From the NCBI GenBank assembly GCA_021234155.1, contig JAJEKV010000010.1, positions 21,664,833 to 21,728,832 of the forward strand: a DNA stretch of 64,000 nucleotides. The letters are read 5' to 3'. The number at the start of each line of letters is the position of its first letter. Position 1 is the first letter of the stretch. Below are positions 12,253 to 22,810 of the stretch, piece after piece. This stretch comes from Isoetes taiwanensis (lineage: Eukaryota > Streptophyta > Lycopodiopsida > Isoetales > Isoetaceae). The notes below the pieces were generated by a model that was not told the DNA's origin, did no database searches, and saw only the letters and a list, made by a program, of their open reading frames with translations. The translations under genes were made by a program, and so were the position numbers.

Positions 12253-12655
12253 CATAATAAAATGAACCCAAACTATGCTTATTCAATACCCTATAATTTT
12301 GTCTAAGCATTATGGTCTATCGTGCAAAAACCACCTGTACAAACCTTAAAAAATGATTAAAATAATGAAAACCTACACTTAAAAATATTAGAAGTAAAAA
12401 ACAATTAAAAGGAGGCTTCATTGAAAATGATCTAAGAATCATAAACCAAGTCTATAATTCTTGCTTCCCCTGCAAGAAATCCCTTGCTGGGTCCTCAAAC
12501 AGAAGTTTTATCGCGGTAAATGTCGGACGTGGGCATGTTATAGCCAGCTTTAAATGGCAAAAAATACACAAAGTCCACAAAAACGCCGTGTAATTTTTTT
12601 GACACGAATATACTACGGATATGCCCGTGGCTATAAAACATGTCGGCGTCCGATA
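12253..12655 (+). repeat. Shared 400-bp module, copy 1 (no orphan gene follows)
   Basis: The sequence from aaaatgaacccaaac to gtcggcgtccgatatata is nearly identical to 21532-21935, and its first 240 bp to 35935-36145. At 22.0 and 36.5 kb the module lies upstream of a member of the orphan family. Here the match ends at about 12655 and no orphan coding sequence follows. The next transcribed feature is the spliced leader of the coiled-coil gene, about 350 bp further on. It contains the same inverted-repeat core as copy 2 (12518-12547 against 12620-12652). Confidence 0.85.
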
Positions 12656-13009
12656 TATACATTAGAAAAAAAGTGGGGTCTCGTGGTGTCCCCATAAGAA
12701 ATGACTTCTTTTATTTTTACCTCATCTTACTTTTTTTTTAGTTGGTGTTTTCGAGGGGCAACCAAAATAAATTCGAATTTGGAGATATCTATATGTCCAA
12801 TGTCTTTTTGCCACGTTGCCACATAAAATCCTTAAGCAAATCCACCGAAAATTCTCACGAAGACCGAAACCCTTCCAGCTCGTGTGCTTAGATTGTGCAT
12901 TCGTGTTGCAGATTCAGGCTCCCCTTTGCCTTCGAATTTATTGCTACCAAGATACAAAGGTTCGTGATCCAAGGAATGCAGTTATTTCTCTCCAGGTATC
13001 ATTCTTTAG

Positions 13010-13156
13010 GTAAGTCAGATTTGCCCTCCGGTTCTAGTTTGGGGATTGATCTCTAAGTTTGAATTTCATTTCCCACACACAAGAATTTGAATTTTTGAAT
13101 ATGTTTTGAGCCCTAAGATTTGAATTCAAATTTCCCACACATCATCAGATATATAA
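13010..13156 (+). other. Probable intron in the 5' UTR of the coiled-coil gene
   Basis: A strong donor (TTTAG then GTAAGTCAG) ends a leader exon at 13009, and AG acceptors lie at 13147 and 13156, just upstream of the ATG at 13162. The end coordinate chosen here is the second acceptor and is an inference. Confidence 0.55.
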
Positions 13157-13161
13157 CAGTG

Positions 13162-15784
13162 ATGGATCCCAATTGTAAGATTTTTGGCATGTTCTTACCA
13201 TGGTTCAACTTAGAATTATCCTTCCTTCAGCAAGGAAAGAAGATCGATTTGAATGCTTTGCGAATGAGTGGAGCTAAAAATTATGACATTTGGGCTGTAG
13301 GAGAACTGTACCCACGAAATCCTGTGACAGGAAAGCATCCTGATTTCACTTGTTTAACAGGGCTTGTCAAATTCGTGTGTGAAGGGCGGGCAGGGCTACT
13401 TGGCTACTGCGAGAGCATGGCATTCCATAACATGGAATTGACCATTCACATTAATAGACTTTCATATTCTTTGCAGCAGAAAGAAGTGGAGTCTTGTAAT
13501 TTGAAAAAGGAAATGGAAGAAAAGGAAAAGTTAATTCATCAATTGAAAAAGAGAGCTTTACAATTGAAACAAGATGTTGGAATGCTGGAGACTGTTGTCA
13601 AACACGCAGAGAATGACAGGAATTCAGCAGCAAATAATGCTAAGCAAAATAAGGCACAGGTCTGCATGCTACAAAGGAGGTTAGATAGATTAAAAAAAAC
13701 AGCTTTTGGAGAGAAAGGAAGAGGAAGGTGAAGCCAATCAATGAGTTAAATATTCGATGTGGGGCTTATCGTAGGAGAATATATGCCATCAAGCAAGTAT
13801 TGGAGACAAAGAAAAGCAATGATGGTGTACGAGATAATGTTGGTAAAATTGTAAGGAGCATTGCTTCAAAGGAGGAGATTTTAGCGATGCTAAATGCACC
13901 AGGAAACAATGACTTAAGAAAGTCTGTTATTAACATGGTTATTAGTGAAGTATGCTCTACAATAGATGTTGACAAGGTGCAAAGTATTTGTGATTCGGCT
14001 GGAATAAGCAATGCAGCTTATAGATTGCTATGCAAGCCATTTTATGATGCATTAAAAACATTTGGAACCAATAAAGTAATTGTTCCAAGGCCACATTATG
14101 TGAATAAAGTAAGAACAAGAAGGAACATTATGATCGGAGAAATTTTAGGAGGAATGCACTCCATAAATTGTAGTCCACCGAGCTCAAGCGAGCTGCAAGG
14201 ACCTCAAATAGGTACGAAGACAACTAGATCTAAAAATGGTAAGAGTACTAGATCTAGAAAAGGTTATGATAAGACTAATAATTCTGTTATGATCAGTCTT
14301 AATGAAAAAAATAACTTATGGTTTGACCTTGAAAATGTCTTGAAATTTATGGTGGTGTTTTACAATTTACATGAGGATGATATTGATGGGCAGCTGCAAG
14401 TGTGCTTGAAGCTTGATGAAATGGAGCTTACACACAAAGTCAAGTATGAGAGAGTATCATTGACATTAATGAACATGGCATTCTCCCCCGATTATGAAAA
14501 GCAAAAGCTGTTGAAGAAGAAAAAGAGAGAGGCTGGTTGGTTTTTCGTCCAATCGGAAGACCATACGTGGTGGTTAGGGCTTTTCCAAGTTCGAAAAGAG
14601 AATTTTGAAGTGTTAAAGTGGGTGTTTGATCAAACGAACATTCCCACGCTAATTGACAGCTATAATCATGGTGAGAAATTGATTGTTGAAGGGTTTGGGT
14701 CATTTTGTGTTAACTTCCATATGGCTTCCGATCTGAAAAACGAGAGAAGGCCATGTATGGAATTGCTTCCTCGAGGGCAAAGACTACCAAGATGTGCTTA
14801 TATTCTGTCAGAGACATTGAAAGACACAAGCACCGGTCGCAAAAAAGTACTTTGAGGTGTGACCAAGGTCTTCCACCTACTCGGCATACAAAAGATACAG
14901 AATTCAGGCCAATACTACCAATTCCATTGGACAGGGTACATTTTTGTACACTTCATGCTTTAGTTAGGATAGTTGAAAAAATGATTTTTCATTCAGAATT
15001 ATTTGTTTGGAACATTAGGGATGAGAAAGAACGAAAACAAGGAATCGAGCGTATTGAGAAAGTTTTATCCGCTGCTGGTTTACATGGCGGATGTGTTACA
15101 TTAGAAGTAGACACCAAAAGGTCAGCTGATGGAAGAAGTTCTATTCCAGCAAAGGTATCCATTGGAGGTGATGATAAGAAAGGCTTGTATGATTTTGGTA
15201 AGAAGTTGATAGATGCAGAATTAGACAAGACCAACAATGCATCCACAAGAAAACGGATTGCATGGAATACTTTGTCCGACCTAAACGTGCTGCTACAAAA
15301 GAGCTATTTTACAGCAGAGGACAAGCAGAATTTTCGAGTGACAGTTAATGCATTCACAAAGGCATACATTGATGCATGGGGAGAAAGCGAAGTTACGCAT
15401 TACATACATATAATTTATGCTCATGGACCTTGGTTTGCGGATAAATATGGAAGCTTAGCCATATGGAACACCCAAGGCATGGAAAAGTCGCACAAGCAGG
15501 CTAAGATGGCTTTCAATCGGAAAACTCAGCGTGGTGGAGGCTATGATTCTCGTCAATCCAATCCATTGCTGCAAATGGGACAATGGTTTTATCGAGGAGT
15601 GCTTGCGAGACACGAGGAGAATTTGGCAAGGCGTGCATCTCCAATAGTTCATAATGCACTTGCAGAAGCTATGAAGAAACGAAGACAAAGAGCTTGGAGA
15701 AATTCTGAAGCTAACAACAGTATGATAGAATGGAGAAGGAAACAACGAAGGATTGGAAGCAAATACTCTCTTCCATTATTCTGA
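13162..15784 (+). CDS. Large coiled-coil protein of unrecognised family, frame broken twice at A-runs
   Basis: I do not recognise this family. Three long open segments follow one another in three frames: 13162-13731, 13728-14855 and 14753-15784, about 870 residues in all. Segment 1 has a folded-looking start (MDPNCKIFGMFLPWFNLELS) and then a long coiled coil (KEMEEKEKLIHQLKKRALQL). Segment 2 has a basic, serine-rich linker and WWLGLFQVRKENFEVLKWVF. Segment 3 has HFCTLHALVRIVEKM, a KYGSLAIWNTQGMEKSHKQ motif and a basic tail. Each change of frame is to the -1 frame. The first lies at an A8 run (13692-13699) and the second at an A6 run (14841-14846), so lost bases, sequencing error or frameshifting are all possible. 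The ATG at 13162 was chosen because it follows acceptor-like sites. The conserved-looking C-terminal block would fit a domesticated transposase, but that is only a guess. Confidence 0.7.
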
Positions 15785-16115
15785 TCATGCCAACACCTTC
15801 AATGGGTAAGCACTTGTTAGTTTGAGTTTGAATTTACTTTAGTTGCATGTGTAAAGTGTAATGACATAGCAGAGTAAAGTATATTTGCAAAAATATAGAA
15901 GAGTTAACACGCTGGTACATTTTTGCAGAGATAGTAAAGAAGCAAGGATGTGCAGGTTCAGTGCATGGCACGTTGATTAACAGGGCGAAATTGTTGATTA
16001 GAAGTATAAAGTTCTTGTAATATATGATATATAGAGGTCTGTAATATATATGTAATATATAGAGGTCTGTAATATATGAGCAGAAGTCTATAAAACCTCT
16101 GTAATATATGAGCAA
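15785..16115 (+). other. Probable 3' UTR with an intron and an AT-rich tandem repeat
   Basis: Just after the TGA there is a donor-like CAATGG/GTAAGC (15805) and an acceptor TTTTGCAG ending at 15928, suggesting an intron in the 3' UTR. From about 16028 to 16110 the phrase gaggtctgtaatatat recurs about four times with changes. Confidence 0.45.
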
Positions 16116-16499
16116 AGGTCTGTAGTAAACGTTTTGTATTGAGCTTGAATTGCTTTCAACTATTATGCCTCTGGATTTTCAGAGAATCACTACTATTTTC
16201 AATGAGGTCTCTTCCAACTATATGCAGAGAATCACAAAAAACAGCAATACTTTTCTTTTCTCAATTGGAAAGAATTTGAAAGAATTTGAAGCAAAAGTAT
16301 CTATTGGATCTTTTGAGTGTAAGAAGACTTGGATGGATAAGCAAGATAATGATCAACTTTTATGGCTTAGTAACTACTGTTTAGTGTTCTATTTTTGAGG
16401 GAAAGTTGCGCCTTTTATGAGCTTTTTATGAGCATTTGTGAGCCTTTTATGAGCTCGTACTAAATTTGATAGATAAATATGAGCTTGTGAATCCTGAAG

Positions 16500-16815
16500 T
16501 TTACACAGAATGATACCATACATTGTGAATCTGGTTTTTACAGAAAAATACCATACATAGCCTATTATATTATATTGGAAGCCTGTTTTTACAAAAAGTC
16601 ATGCATGCATAAGCCTTGCACTCTTGTGAGTCTGGTTCTTACATTGGAAGCCTGTTTTTACAAAAAGTCGTGCATGCATAAGCCTTGCACTCTTGTGAAT
16701 CTGGTTCTTACAGAAACTACCATACATAGCCTACTACATTATATTGGAAGACTGTTTTTACAAGAAAACTCGTGCATGCAAAAGCCCTGCACGTTTTTAC
16801 ACCTGCTTTTTTAAG
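16500..16815 (+). repeat. Tandem repeat, 69- and 100-bp units
   Basis: The phrase ttggaagcctgtttttac begins at 16575 and 16644, and in the form ttggaagactg at 16744. The 100-bp spacing includes an extra accatacatagcctac segment that is also present before unit 1. The three units stay open on the plus strand and read CFYKKSCMHKPCTL repeatedly, but I see no other sign of a gene. Confidence 0.8.
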
Positions 16816-17104
16816 AAACATCAAAATAGAATCTTTGCATGTTATAGCCTGGAGGGGGCATCTGAAGCTGGACTCGAAGGAGGATGCCATCTGCCTCCAT
16901 GCTCATCTGTAGAAGACGTTCATCACTAGGATTCACCCGATCAAGCCAGTTTTGAACTTTTTCACTAACATTTGCTCCTTGCTCTTTCAGTCGATTCACC
17001 TCCAAACAGCTAAAGGTCGCCACGAAAGTCATCTCCATGCCTGGATGGCTGGAAGCTGATGATTCTGCCATAGCCCTTCGGGCAGTGACCTTGGTCCTGG
17101 CCAT
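16811..17104 (-). CDS. Small ORF with a histone H3-like N-terminus, unknown function
   Basis: From the ATG at 17104 the frame gives 97 residues beginning MARTKVTARRAMAESSASSH. Canonical H3 begins MARTKQTARKS, so positions 1-9 agree except for one residue. The rest (EVNRLKEQGANVSEKVQNWLDRVNPSDERLL) is predicted helical and is not H3. A longer frame to 17209 exists, but the extra residues look like chance. No intron or promoter signal was identified. It may be a fragment of a larger gene or mobile element. Confidence that it is expressed is low. Confidence 0.35.
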   Translation of the reverse strand: MARTKVTARRAMAESSASSHPGMEMTFVATFSCLEVNRLKEQGANVSEKVQNWLDRVNPSDERLLQMSMEADGILLRVQLQMPPPGYNMQRFYFDVS

Positions 17105-17209
17105 TTGTTTGCAGGGAGGAAAAGAAGCCGAGGGGAAGGAAGGATGAAGGAAGTCGGAATAGGAAGCAACGCAAGCAATGCCCAATATAAAGTGATTTCG
17201 TAGTCCCAT

Positions 17210-17330
17210 AATTTCGTCATCCCATAATTTTCGTCATCCCATGATCATGAGGTATGATAATATATGTTCCCATGATCATTTTGTCATCCCATGATCAATT
17301 TCGTCATCCAATGATTGAATGACAACAAAC
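17210..17330 (+). repeat. Short degenerate tandem repeat
   Basis: Variants of ttcgtcatcccatgatca recur about five times. The following 17330-19365 has no gene I can support; it contains a 45-bp fragment related to the neighbouring gene, noted separately. Confidence 0.7.
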
Positions 17331-18014
17331 TAGGCCAACTAGAGTATAAACTTGCTTAATAGTTGGGTCAGCAAGGGCAGCAAGGGGCAGATTAAGAGGG
17401 AGCTAAGAGGTCAGCAAGGGCATATTAAGGTATTAACCAAAGTGCGTATGGTTGGACTAACTACTTCCCTAGGGTTGGCCCATCGTTCTTGGCTTTGAAG
17501 TTTAGTGATATCACACTCAGATAATCACGAATGTAGTTCTTTAGAATCCAGGCGACAAGGTTCTTAATATTTCTCATATGCCTCTTCTTAATATTTCTCA
17601 TATGCCTCTGATGACCAATCACTACCATTATAAAACACAATAGCTAGCCATCTTAAAGATAAATTTGCATATTGGAGCCTAAATGAGAGGATGCAGAAGT
17701 AGAATTGCGGGATACAAATGCACAATAACATTTGGCATTCCAGTTTGTGCACAACCTAAAATAAGAATACCCACACCTTTTAAGTGTCCATAGTGACCAT
17801 GACCACTCTATGTAATTCTAGGGAAAATTCTAAAAAAGCAACTTCCTACAAAAGATCTTATTTGGTCAAGACCTTCAAATCCTTAAAGTGGATCATCTCC
17901 TGATGCAAAATTTCAGGTTGTGTAATACCTGGACAAATTCCCAATGCCCCTTCAAATGTTGTAGACAATTGCCCCTACAAAACTTTGCAAGACAACTGCC
18001 CCTACAAAAATTTT

Positions 18015-18064
18015 TGAAGATAAACTATAATGGATAGTATGAAACCATATGCCCCTATCTCTCA
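18015..18064 (-). pseudogene. Short stray copy of an exon piece from the 20-kb gene
   Basis: The plus-strand text gaagataaactataatg...gtatgaaacca...atgcccct..ctctca matches 20236-20288, which lies inside the coding exon of the minus gene below. The similarity does not extend far on either side. Confidence 0.6.
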
Positions 18065-19365
18065 CGGACGAACGGAGCTAATCATGGACGAAGGGAAAAG
18101 TTTATTAATCAACTTGATTTATGATCAGAGTGCCTTATGTGGTAATAATGTTTGTTTATCTTTACATCATGGTATTGCCCCATGGTTATCTTTATCTTTA
18201 CCCCATTGTAACAAATCTATGCCTCCATGGTTAGCATAGAAGTCTGTCCAATGCCTGCCTTGTTTGCGTCTGCCATGCGTAAGCAAATCAACTTACCCAT
18301 GATGCTGTACTAGGAAATGTCCCTTTACACCCGAGAATTTGATAACCATGAGTAAATACATTATGATGGAAATAATGAGAACTTAGATTATACATTAGGT
18401 TTTGTTCCGAGATTTTATACCAAGGGCTTACCATGTGCTTACCAAGTGCTTACCAAGTGGTTACCAAGTGGTAATATATGATTAAAAACTAAGCCTCAAT
18501 AAGCCCTCTAATATGTTGGTATATCAACCATTATAAGCAAAGCCTTACCTAAGTATATCAACCATTATAAGCAAGGCTACATGGAGGAATATCAGATGTT
18601 TCATATTCTCTTCTATTTAATTCTTTACCTGAATCTTGAACACTATTTGATGCTATGCAATCTGGAAATGTGACCCCAAATAATGTTTCATGGTTCTGAA
18701 TTCATGTTTCTCTTTCAATCATTATCATGCTGAAAATGGTCACTGCTGTGGCTGTTCTTCAATTGGGAACAGATAAATTTTCATCTCTTTTCATATCTCT
18801 ATTACATTATGAATTCTGCTGACTATTAGACTGAAAAGATGCCAGAGTGTTATTGCAGTAGCCGTGAACCATAGGGTTAGAATACATATTGCTGTTGTGT
18901 TCTCTTTTAATGCTCCAAATCCAATTAAAGGCCAATGTCGCACAAAGGACCTGCCTGAGATATTTCCTTATAGACAGATTGCCCCTCGAAGGGCCACATT
19001 GCTTGTTAAAACAGGAAACTCGAGGAAGAAATTGAGATCAACTTAGCTTACTAGACATGGGAATTAATTCCGTTCACTAAGAGGTGACATTGTGAGCCTG
19101 AGCACATGATTATGGTTACAAAGTATTCAATAGAAGCATGCGTGTTACCTCAAGAATCACCTTCCTTGCAACTATTCTCGTAATGAAGAAGTCCTCACCA
19201 CCTTTATGCAGAGGACTGTAATAGTCAGATCTGTGCAGCATCGGCAGGTTTAAAATGACAATGTCATTTATAGTTGGTCTGCATGCAATCTGCCAGATTC
19301 AATTTGCATGCAAAACAGGTTCAGTTAATAACCAGATCCAATCTGCATGCAAAAGACACTGAATT

Positions 19366-20710
19366 CTAAAGTGTGAAAAGTAAAGGACAAAACCAATTTA
19401 AACAAATGAATGAGACACCAGGGATTGAACCTGACAAAACCAAAAGGTCTCCTTTTGTTTTAAAAACTTCTAACATTCTTATGCTTAACTTCCGCTGAGG
19501 TTTACATTCCTTACATAGAACAGAGCATTCCCTACAATAGCCAACCTTTCTATCATCCAAAAAAAATTGGAAGTCACCATAAATTTTAAAAGTGTTGAGA
19601 TATTCTTTGCATTCAAGTAGCGACCAATCCTCTTCCACATTTAGCACCCTGTTAGGAGCATTGTCACAAAAAATAGTTAGTTCCATAAGTGGCGAGCTAT
19701 TGCCATGGTCTTCTACTGCTCTCCACTGCCAATGGCCTTTCTCCTTTACAAGTTTCCTCCTCTCAACAAAAAAATTGCAATATAAAAGTTGTTTCGACAA
19801 TCTGTACCTGCAAAAGAATGATTTATAAGTATGTAACATCTACAAGTTATGAAAGAAAAATCAGAAAACTACCTGAAGACAAATGTATTTGTTGAAGGTG
19901 CACATTCAGTGAGTTGCTCTCCTGTTTCGTGCTCCCTTCGCTTCCATATGCCAGAAAATATTTTTTCTAGGCTCGGGATTGAACGCCACGCGACCGTGAT
20001 ATCGCCAGTGGAGCAAGCTTAATTGATTTTTCAAACTGAAACAAACAGGAAAAAATATTGATTGGCAGAAACAACTTAAATGCACATCTAATTCCTCCAC
20101 GTTCCCTCAGATTTCTATAAACTTCCCTTCCTAATTGCTCTTGATAGGCAGTGAGCAATTTTTGATCAGAGAACTCAGCTGCCATTGTTGTCAAAACTGG
20201 TAAATCAATTTCTGCTAGCTTCCCTACACCTTTTGAAGATAAACTATAATGATATGTATGAAACCAGATGCCCCTGTCTCTCAAGCTCCTCTTGGAAAAG
20301 TCTCCAAATAACAAGTCACCTACTTTGAAATGGTAGACTTCAAGCATACCTGTTATACTCTTGGCTGAAACAACATCTATAAAATCTGAGGAACAAAGGC
20401 AATTACATGAGAGTGTAGGAAAAGACCATTTCTTTGCAATGCCCTCCTTTGAAATAGCTTGTGAATCGTATGCATGCTCCACAAGAATTTCCAATACTGT
20501 CTTACAGCCAGGACCAAATATAAATTCTTTCACACGTCCCTTCCAATGATTTGAACTGTCTTTTATTTTATGCTTTGATACACCATGATAACCAGAGGTT
20601 TTAGGCATCATAGTTACCCAAGATCCAATTGAGACATCAAGCTCTTCCCATTCATCTTCATCGTTCTTCTTATTGCGCAAAAATACTGTCTTTGCTCCAG
20701 ATCTTGGCAT
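19366..20710 (-). CDS. Unrecognised multi-exon gene, with a probable one-base frame break
   Basis: A donor (GTGAGT at about 20820) and an acceptor directly before the ATG at 20710 (TTGTGTTGCAG/ATG) define a 5' UTR intron. The main exon (20710 to about 20095) encodes MPRSGAKTVFLRNKKNDEDE, then VSIGSWVTMMPKTSGYHGV and a run to REVYRNLRERGGI. Further coding lies at about 20055-19873 and in a last exon from 19807. The 65-bp intron between them (19872-19808) has good GT and AG ends. The last exon contains a cysteine cluster, CRECSVLCKEC. The middle exon reads LHWRYHGRVAFNPEPRK in one frame and IWKRREHETGEQLTECAP in the next. They join if one base of an A6 run near 19975 is removed. I do not recognise the protein. 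The splice between the first two exons is uncertain. Confidence 0.6.
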
Positions 20711-20821
20711 CTGCAACACAAAATCAAATACACTCAAGATTAAATAAGAACCCAGCAATATGATTCAAAAAGAACCTGGCAATACAATTCATTCCAGAAA
20801 ACCTATTTGATCAAACTCACC

Positions 20822-21030
20822 GCTGTTGCAAAGAACCCTAATCAAGCAGGTCTCTTCTGAGCAATTTGGATGCCGCCCAAGACCAGGCCGATTGGAGTGC
20901 CAACTACGAAAATCAGTATGTTCAAAGTGGGAAAACCCAAACCTAAACCGAATGTTAGGTTGATTATCGTAGTGATTCGAGTTGTGTGTTTTTCGAGAAT
21001 GGTATTTTCGACCACAATTACTTCCCACAA
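20822..21030 (-). other. Probable 5' UTR exon of the 19.4-20.7 kb gene
   Basis: This is the exon side of the donor CAGCG/GTGAGT. It holds a short upstream frame ending LVLGGIQIAQKRPA and stop, which could be an upstream ORF. The true transcription start is not visible. Confidence 0.4.
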
Positions 21031-21276
21031 CTATAATAAATGAAAGAGGCTCGAAGTGGTGTTTCCAATTTGAAGTAAATGAGAAGTATCTTGAGAAAAT
21101 ATTAAACGTATCTTCATAGGAGATTTTTGGCTTGATATGGTGCCACATAGACATGCCTTTTTAACACACAACTTGTTTCTTATTGGTGCAAAGGAAAAGC
21201 TGATGTGGAATTTTCGAATTTTTGAATGGGATGCAAGATGACTCCATGAACAGAAATTACTGCCAGTTTACATGGT

Positions 21277-21400
21277 ATAATCGGTTTGGAGCAGTCATCA
21301 ACATATTCTGAGTATATTCTAGCATATACTCAGGATATGCCACAACCCCATACAAACGAGGGTTTGCCCCCCCTAGGGGCAACCCAAAAAAGGGTATGCA
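21277..21400 (+). repeat. Direct repeat flanking the orphan gene, left copy
   Basis: The block ggtttggagcagtcatca...catatactcaggatatgccaca...ttgcccccc is repeated at 22806-22930 with modest divergence. It contains a gcatat...atatgc hairpin and the palindrome gcccc-ctag-gggc. The pair brackets the orphan gene and its upstream module. Confidence 0.75.
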
Positions 21401-21525
21401 AAAGTGGCGTGCTTTTGGAACAGACATAAATCCAATTTAAATGAATGATGATTCAATTGAGATTAACATGGACGTTGGTTTAAGATAACCCTTGCCCAGT
21501 TGACATTTAAACGCTCCCACTACAA

Positions 21526-21785
21526 GTCAACGGATAAAATGAACCCAAACTATGCTTATTCAATACCCTATAATTTTGTCTAAGCATTATGGTCTATCGT
21601 GCAAAAACCACCTGTACAAACCTTAAAAAATGATTAAAACAATGAAAACCTACACTTAAAAATATTAGAAGTAAAAAACAATTAAAAGGAGGCTTCATTG
21701 AAAATGATCTAAGAATCATAGACCAAGTCTATAATTCTTGCTTCCCATGCAAGAAATCCCTTGCTGGGTCCTCAAACAGAAGTTT
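21526..21785 (+). promoter_or_regulatory. Shared module, copy 2, upstream of orphan gene A
   Basis: It begins gtcaacggataaaatgaaccc, as in copy 3 at 35929, and matches copy 1 almost base for base to its end. It stops at acagaagttt (21776-21785), which recurs at 21950-21959 after the inverted-repeat core. A promoter role is inferred from its position before two family members. Confidence 0.65.
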
Positions 21786-21949
21786 CATCGCAGTAAATGT
21801 CGGACATGAGCATGTTAGCCAGCTTTAAATGGCAAAAAATACGCAAAGTCCACAAAAACGCCGTGTAATTTTTTTGACACGAATATACTACGGATATGCC
21901 CGTGGCTATAAAACATGTCGGCGTCCAATATATATATACGGCGCTCTCG
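21786..21949. repeat. Inverted-repeat promoter core between ten-base direct repeats
   Basis: About 164 bp lie between two copies of acagaagttt. The left part (gtcggacatgagcatgttagcca, about 21799-21823) is an imperfect inverted copy of the right part (tggctataaaacatgtcggcgtcc, about 21903-21926). A TATA-like tatatatata lies at 21929-21938. The layout resembles a small terminal-inverted-repeat insertion with a ten-base target duplication, of the size made by Mutator-like elements. Confidence 0.6.
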
Positions 21950-22015
21950 ACAGAAGTTTTGCAAAGTGTTATATATATTTGTTCTTTCAGATCAGAATAC
22001 AAGTGCAAATAAGTT

Positions 22016-22810
22016 ATGGCCACTCATCAAAGCCACAACATTCTGTGGCAAGTTCTTGCCAATGCCTTGCACATCCAATCCAAATATGTGAGAAGAGCTC
22101 CCCCTGCTATTAAATCCTGCCGGCTAGTCGAAAGATTCATCACTCTCCGTGAAGATCCACCCACAAACCCCCGCAAAAATTTCAAAGCGTGCGAGCATTT
22201 TACTCGTCGTTTTGTTGCCTCTGCGAGTAAGAAGTTCCAAGACTTCAACCCGAAAAAAGCCCTCATTTACACGGAAAATCAGTTTGATGATGTTCTGATT
22301 GCCGGAAAATACCAAGAGCTAAGCTACTGGTTAAATAGGCAAGCAAAGGGATTTGAAGGCTATGGGTTTCGGGATTTGGTTGAGATTGTGTGGCATTTAT
22401 GGGAAAGGGGGTTCATTTCGGCAATTCTGTGTTTGGTGCGAAATGTATTTCAACTGGACGAACTGTATGACAGATACTACAGGAGCAGCATGATTACATA
22501 TAGTTGTCTGTTTGGGGAAGATGTTCGGGCGATCACGGACGACTGTCTAGTCATTTACGTGACGCTCAACTTGGGGATCGCCATGGGCTGGTTAAACGAT
22601 GATCCACAAAATTGGTCGCCCAAAATGAAGTGGATCTGCGAACAAGCTGAGCGCACTCGTCGGACTCGGAGGGGTTGTTTTATAGGCACAGTCAGATGCA
22701 TGACCACTGAATTTCTTCATCAGATAGCATCAGCAAGCCAGAGGTCTGCCGTGCCAGTTATCCAGTTGAAACATCTACGATCCAGAATGCAGGAGACCCC
22801 CAGTTTATAG
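22016..22810 (+). CDS. Orphan family gene A, 264 residues, C-terminus replaced
   Basis: I do not recognise the family. The protein begins MATHQSHNILWQVLANALHI and is rich in predicted helices and tryptophan, with the internal block ENQFDDVLIAGKYQELSYWL and the block VIYVTLNLGIAMGWLNDDPQ. There is no signal peptide or membrane span. It is nearly identical to gene B at 36480 through the codon block EFL..ASAS (about 22740). There the two part company: B continues for about 90 residues, while A reads another 22 residues and stops as the right flanking repeat begins. The ATG is chosen because the preceding 66 bases are the same in both genes, ending in gcaaataagttATG. It may be a truncated paralogue or a chimera. 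Confidence 0.7.
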   Translation: MATHQSHNILWQVLANALHIQSKYVRRAPPAIKSCRLVERFITLREDPPTNPRKNFKACEHFTRRFVASASKKFQDFNPKKALIYTENQFDDVLIAGKYQELSYWLNRQAKGFEGYGFRDLVEIVWHLWERGFISAILCLVRNVFQLDELYDRYYRSSMITYSCLFGEDVRAITDDCLVIYVTLNLGIAMGWLNDDPQNWSPKMKWICEQAERTRRTRRGCFIGTVRCMTTEFLHQIASASQRSAVPVIQLKHLRSRMQETPSL

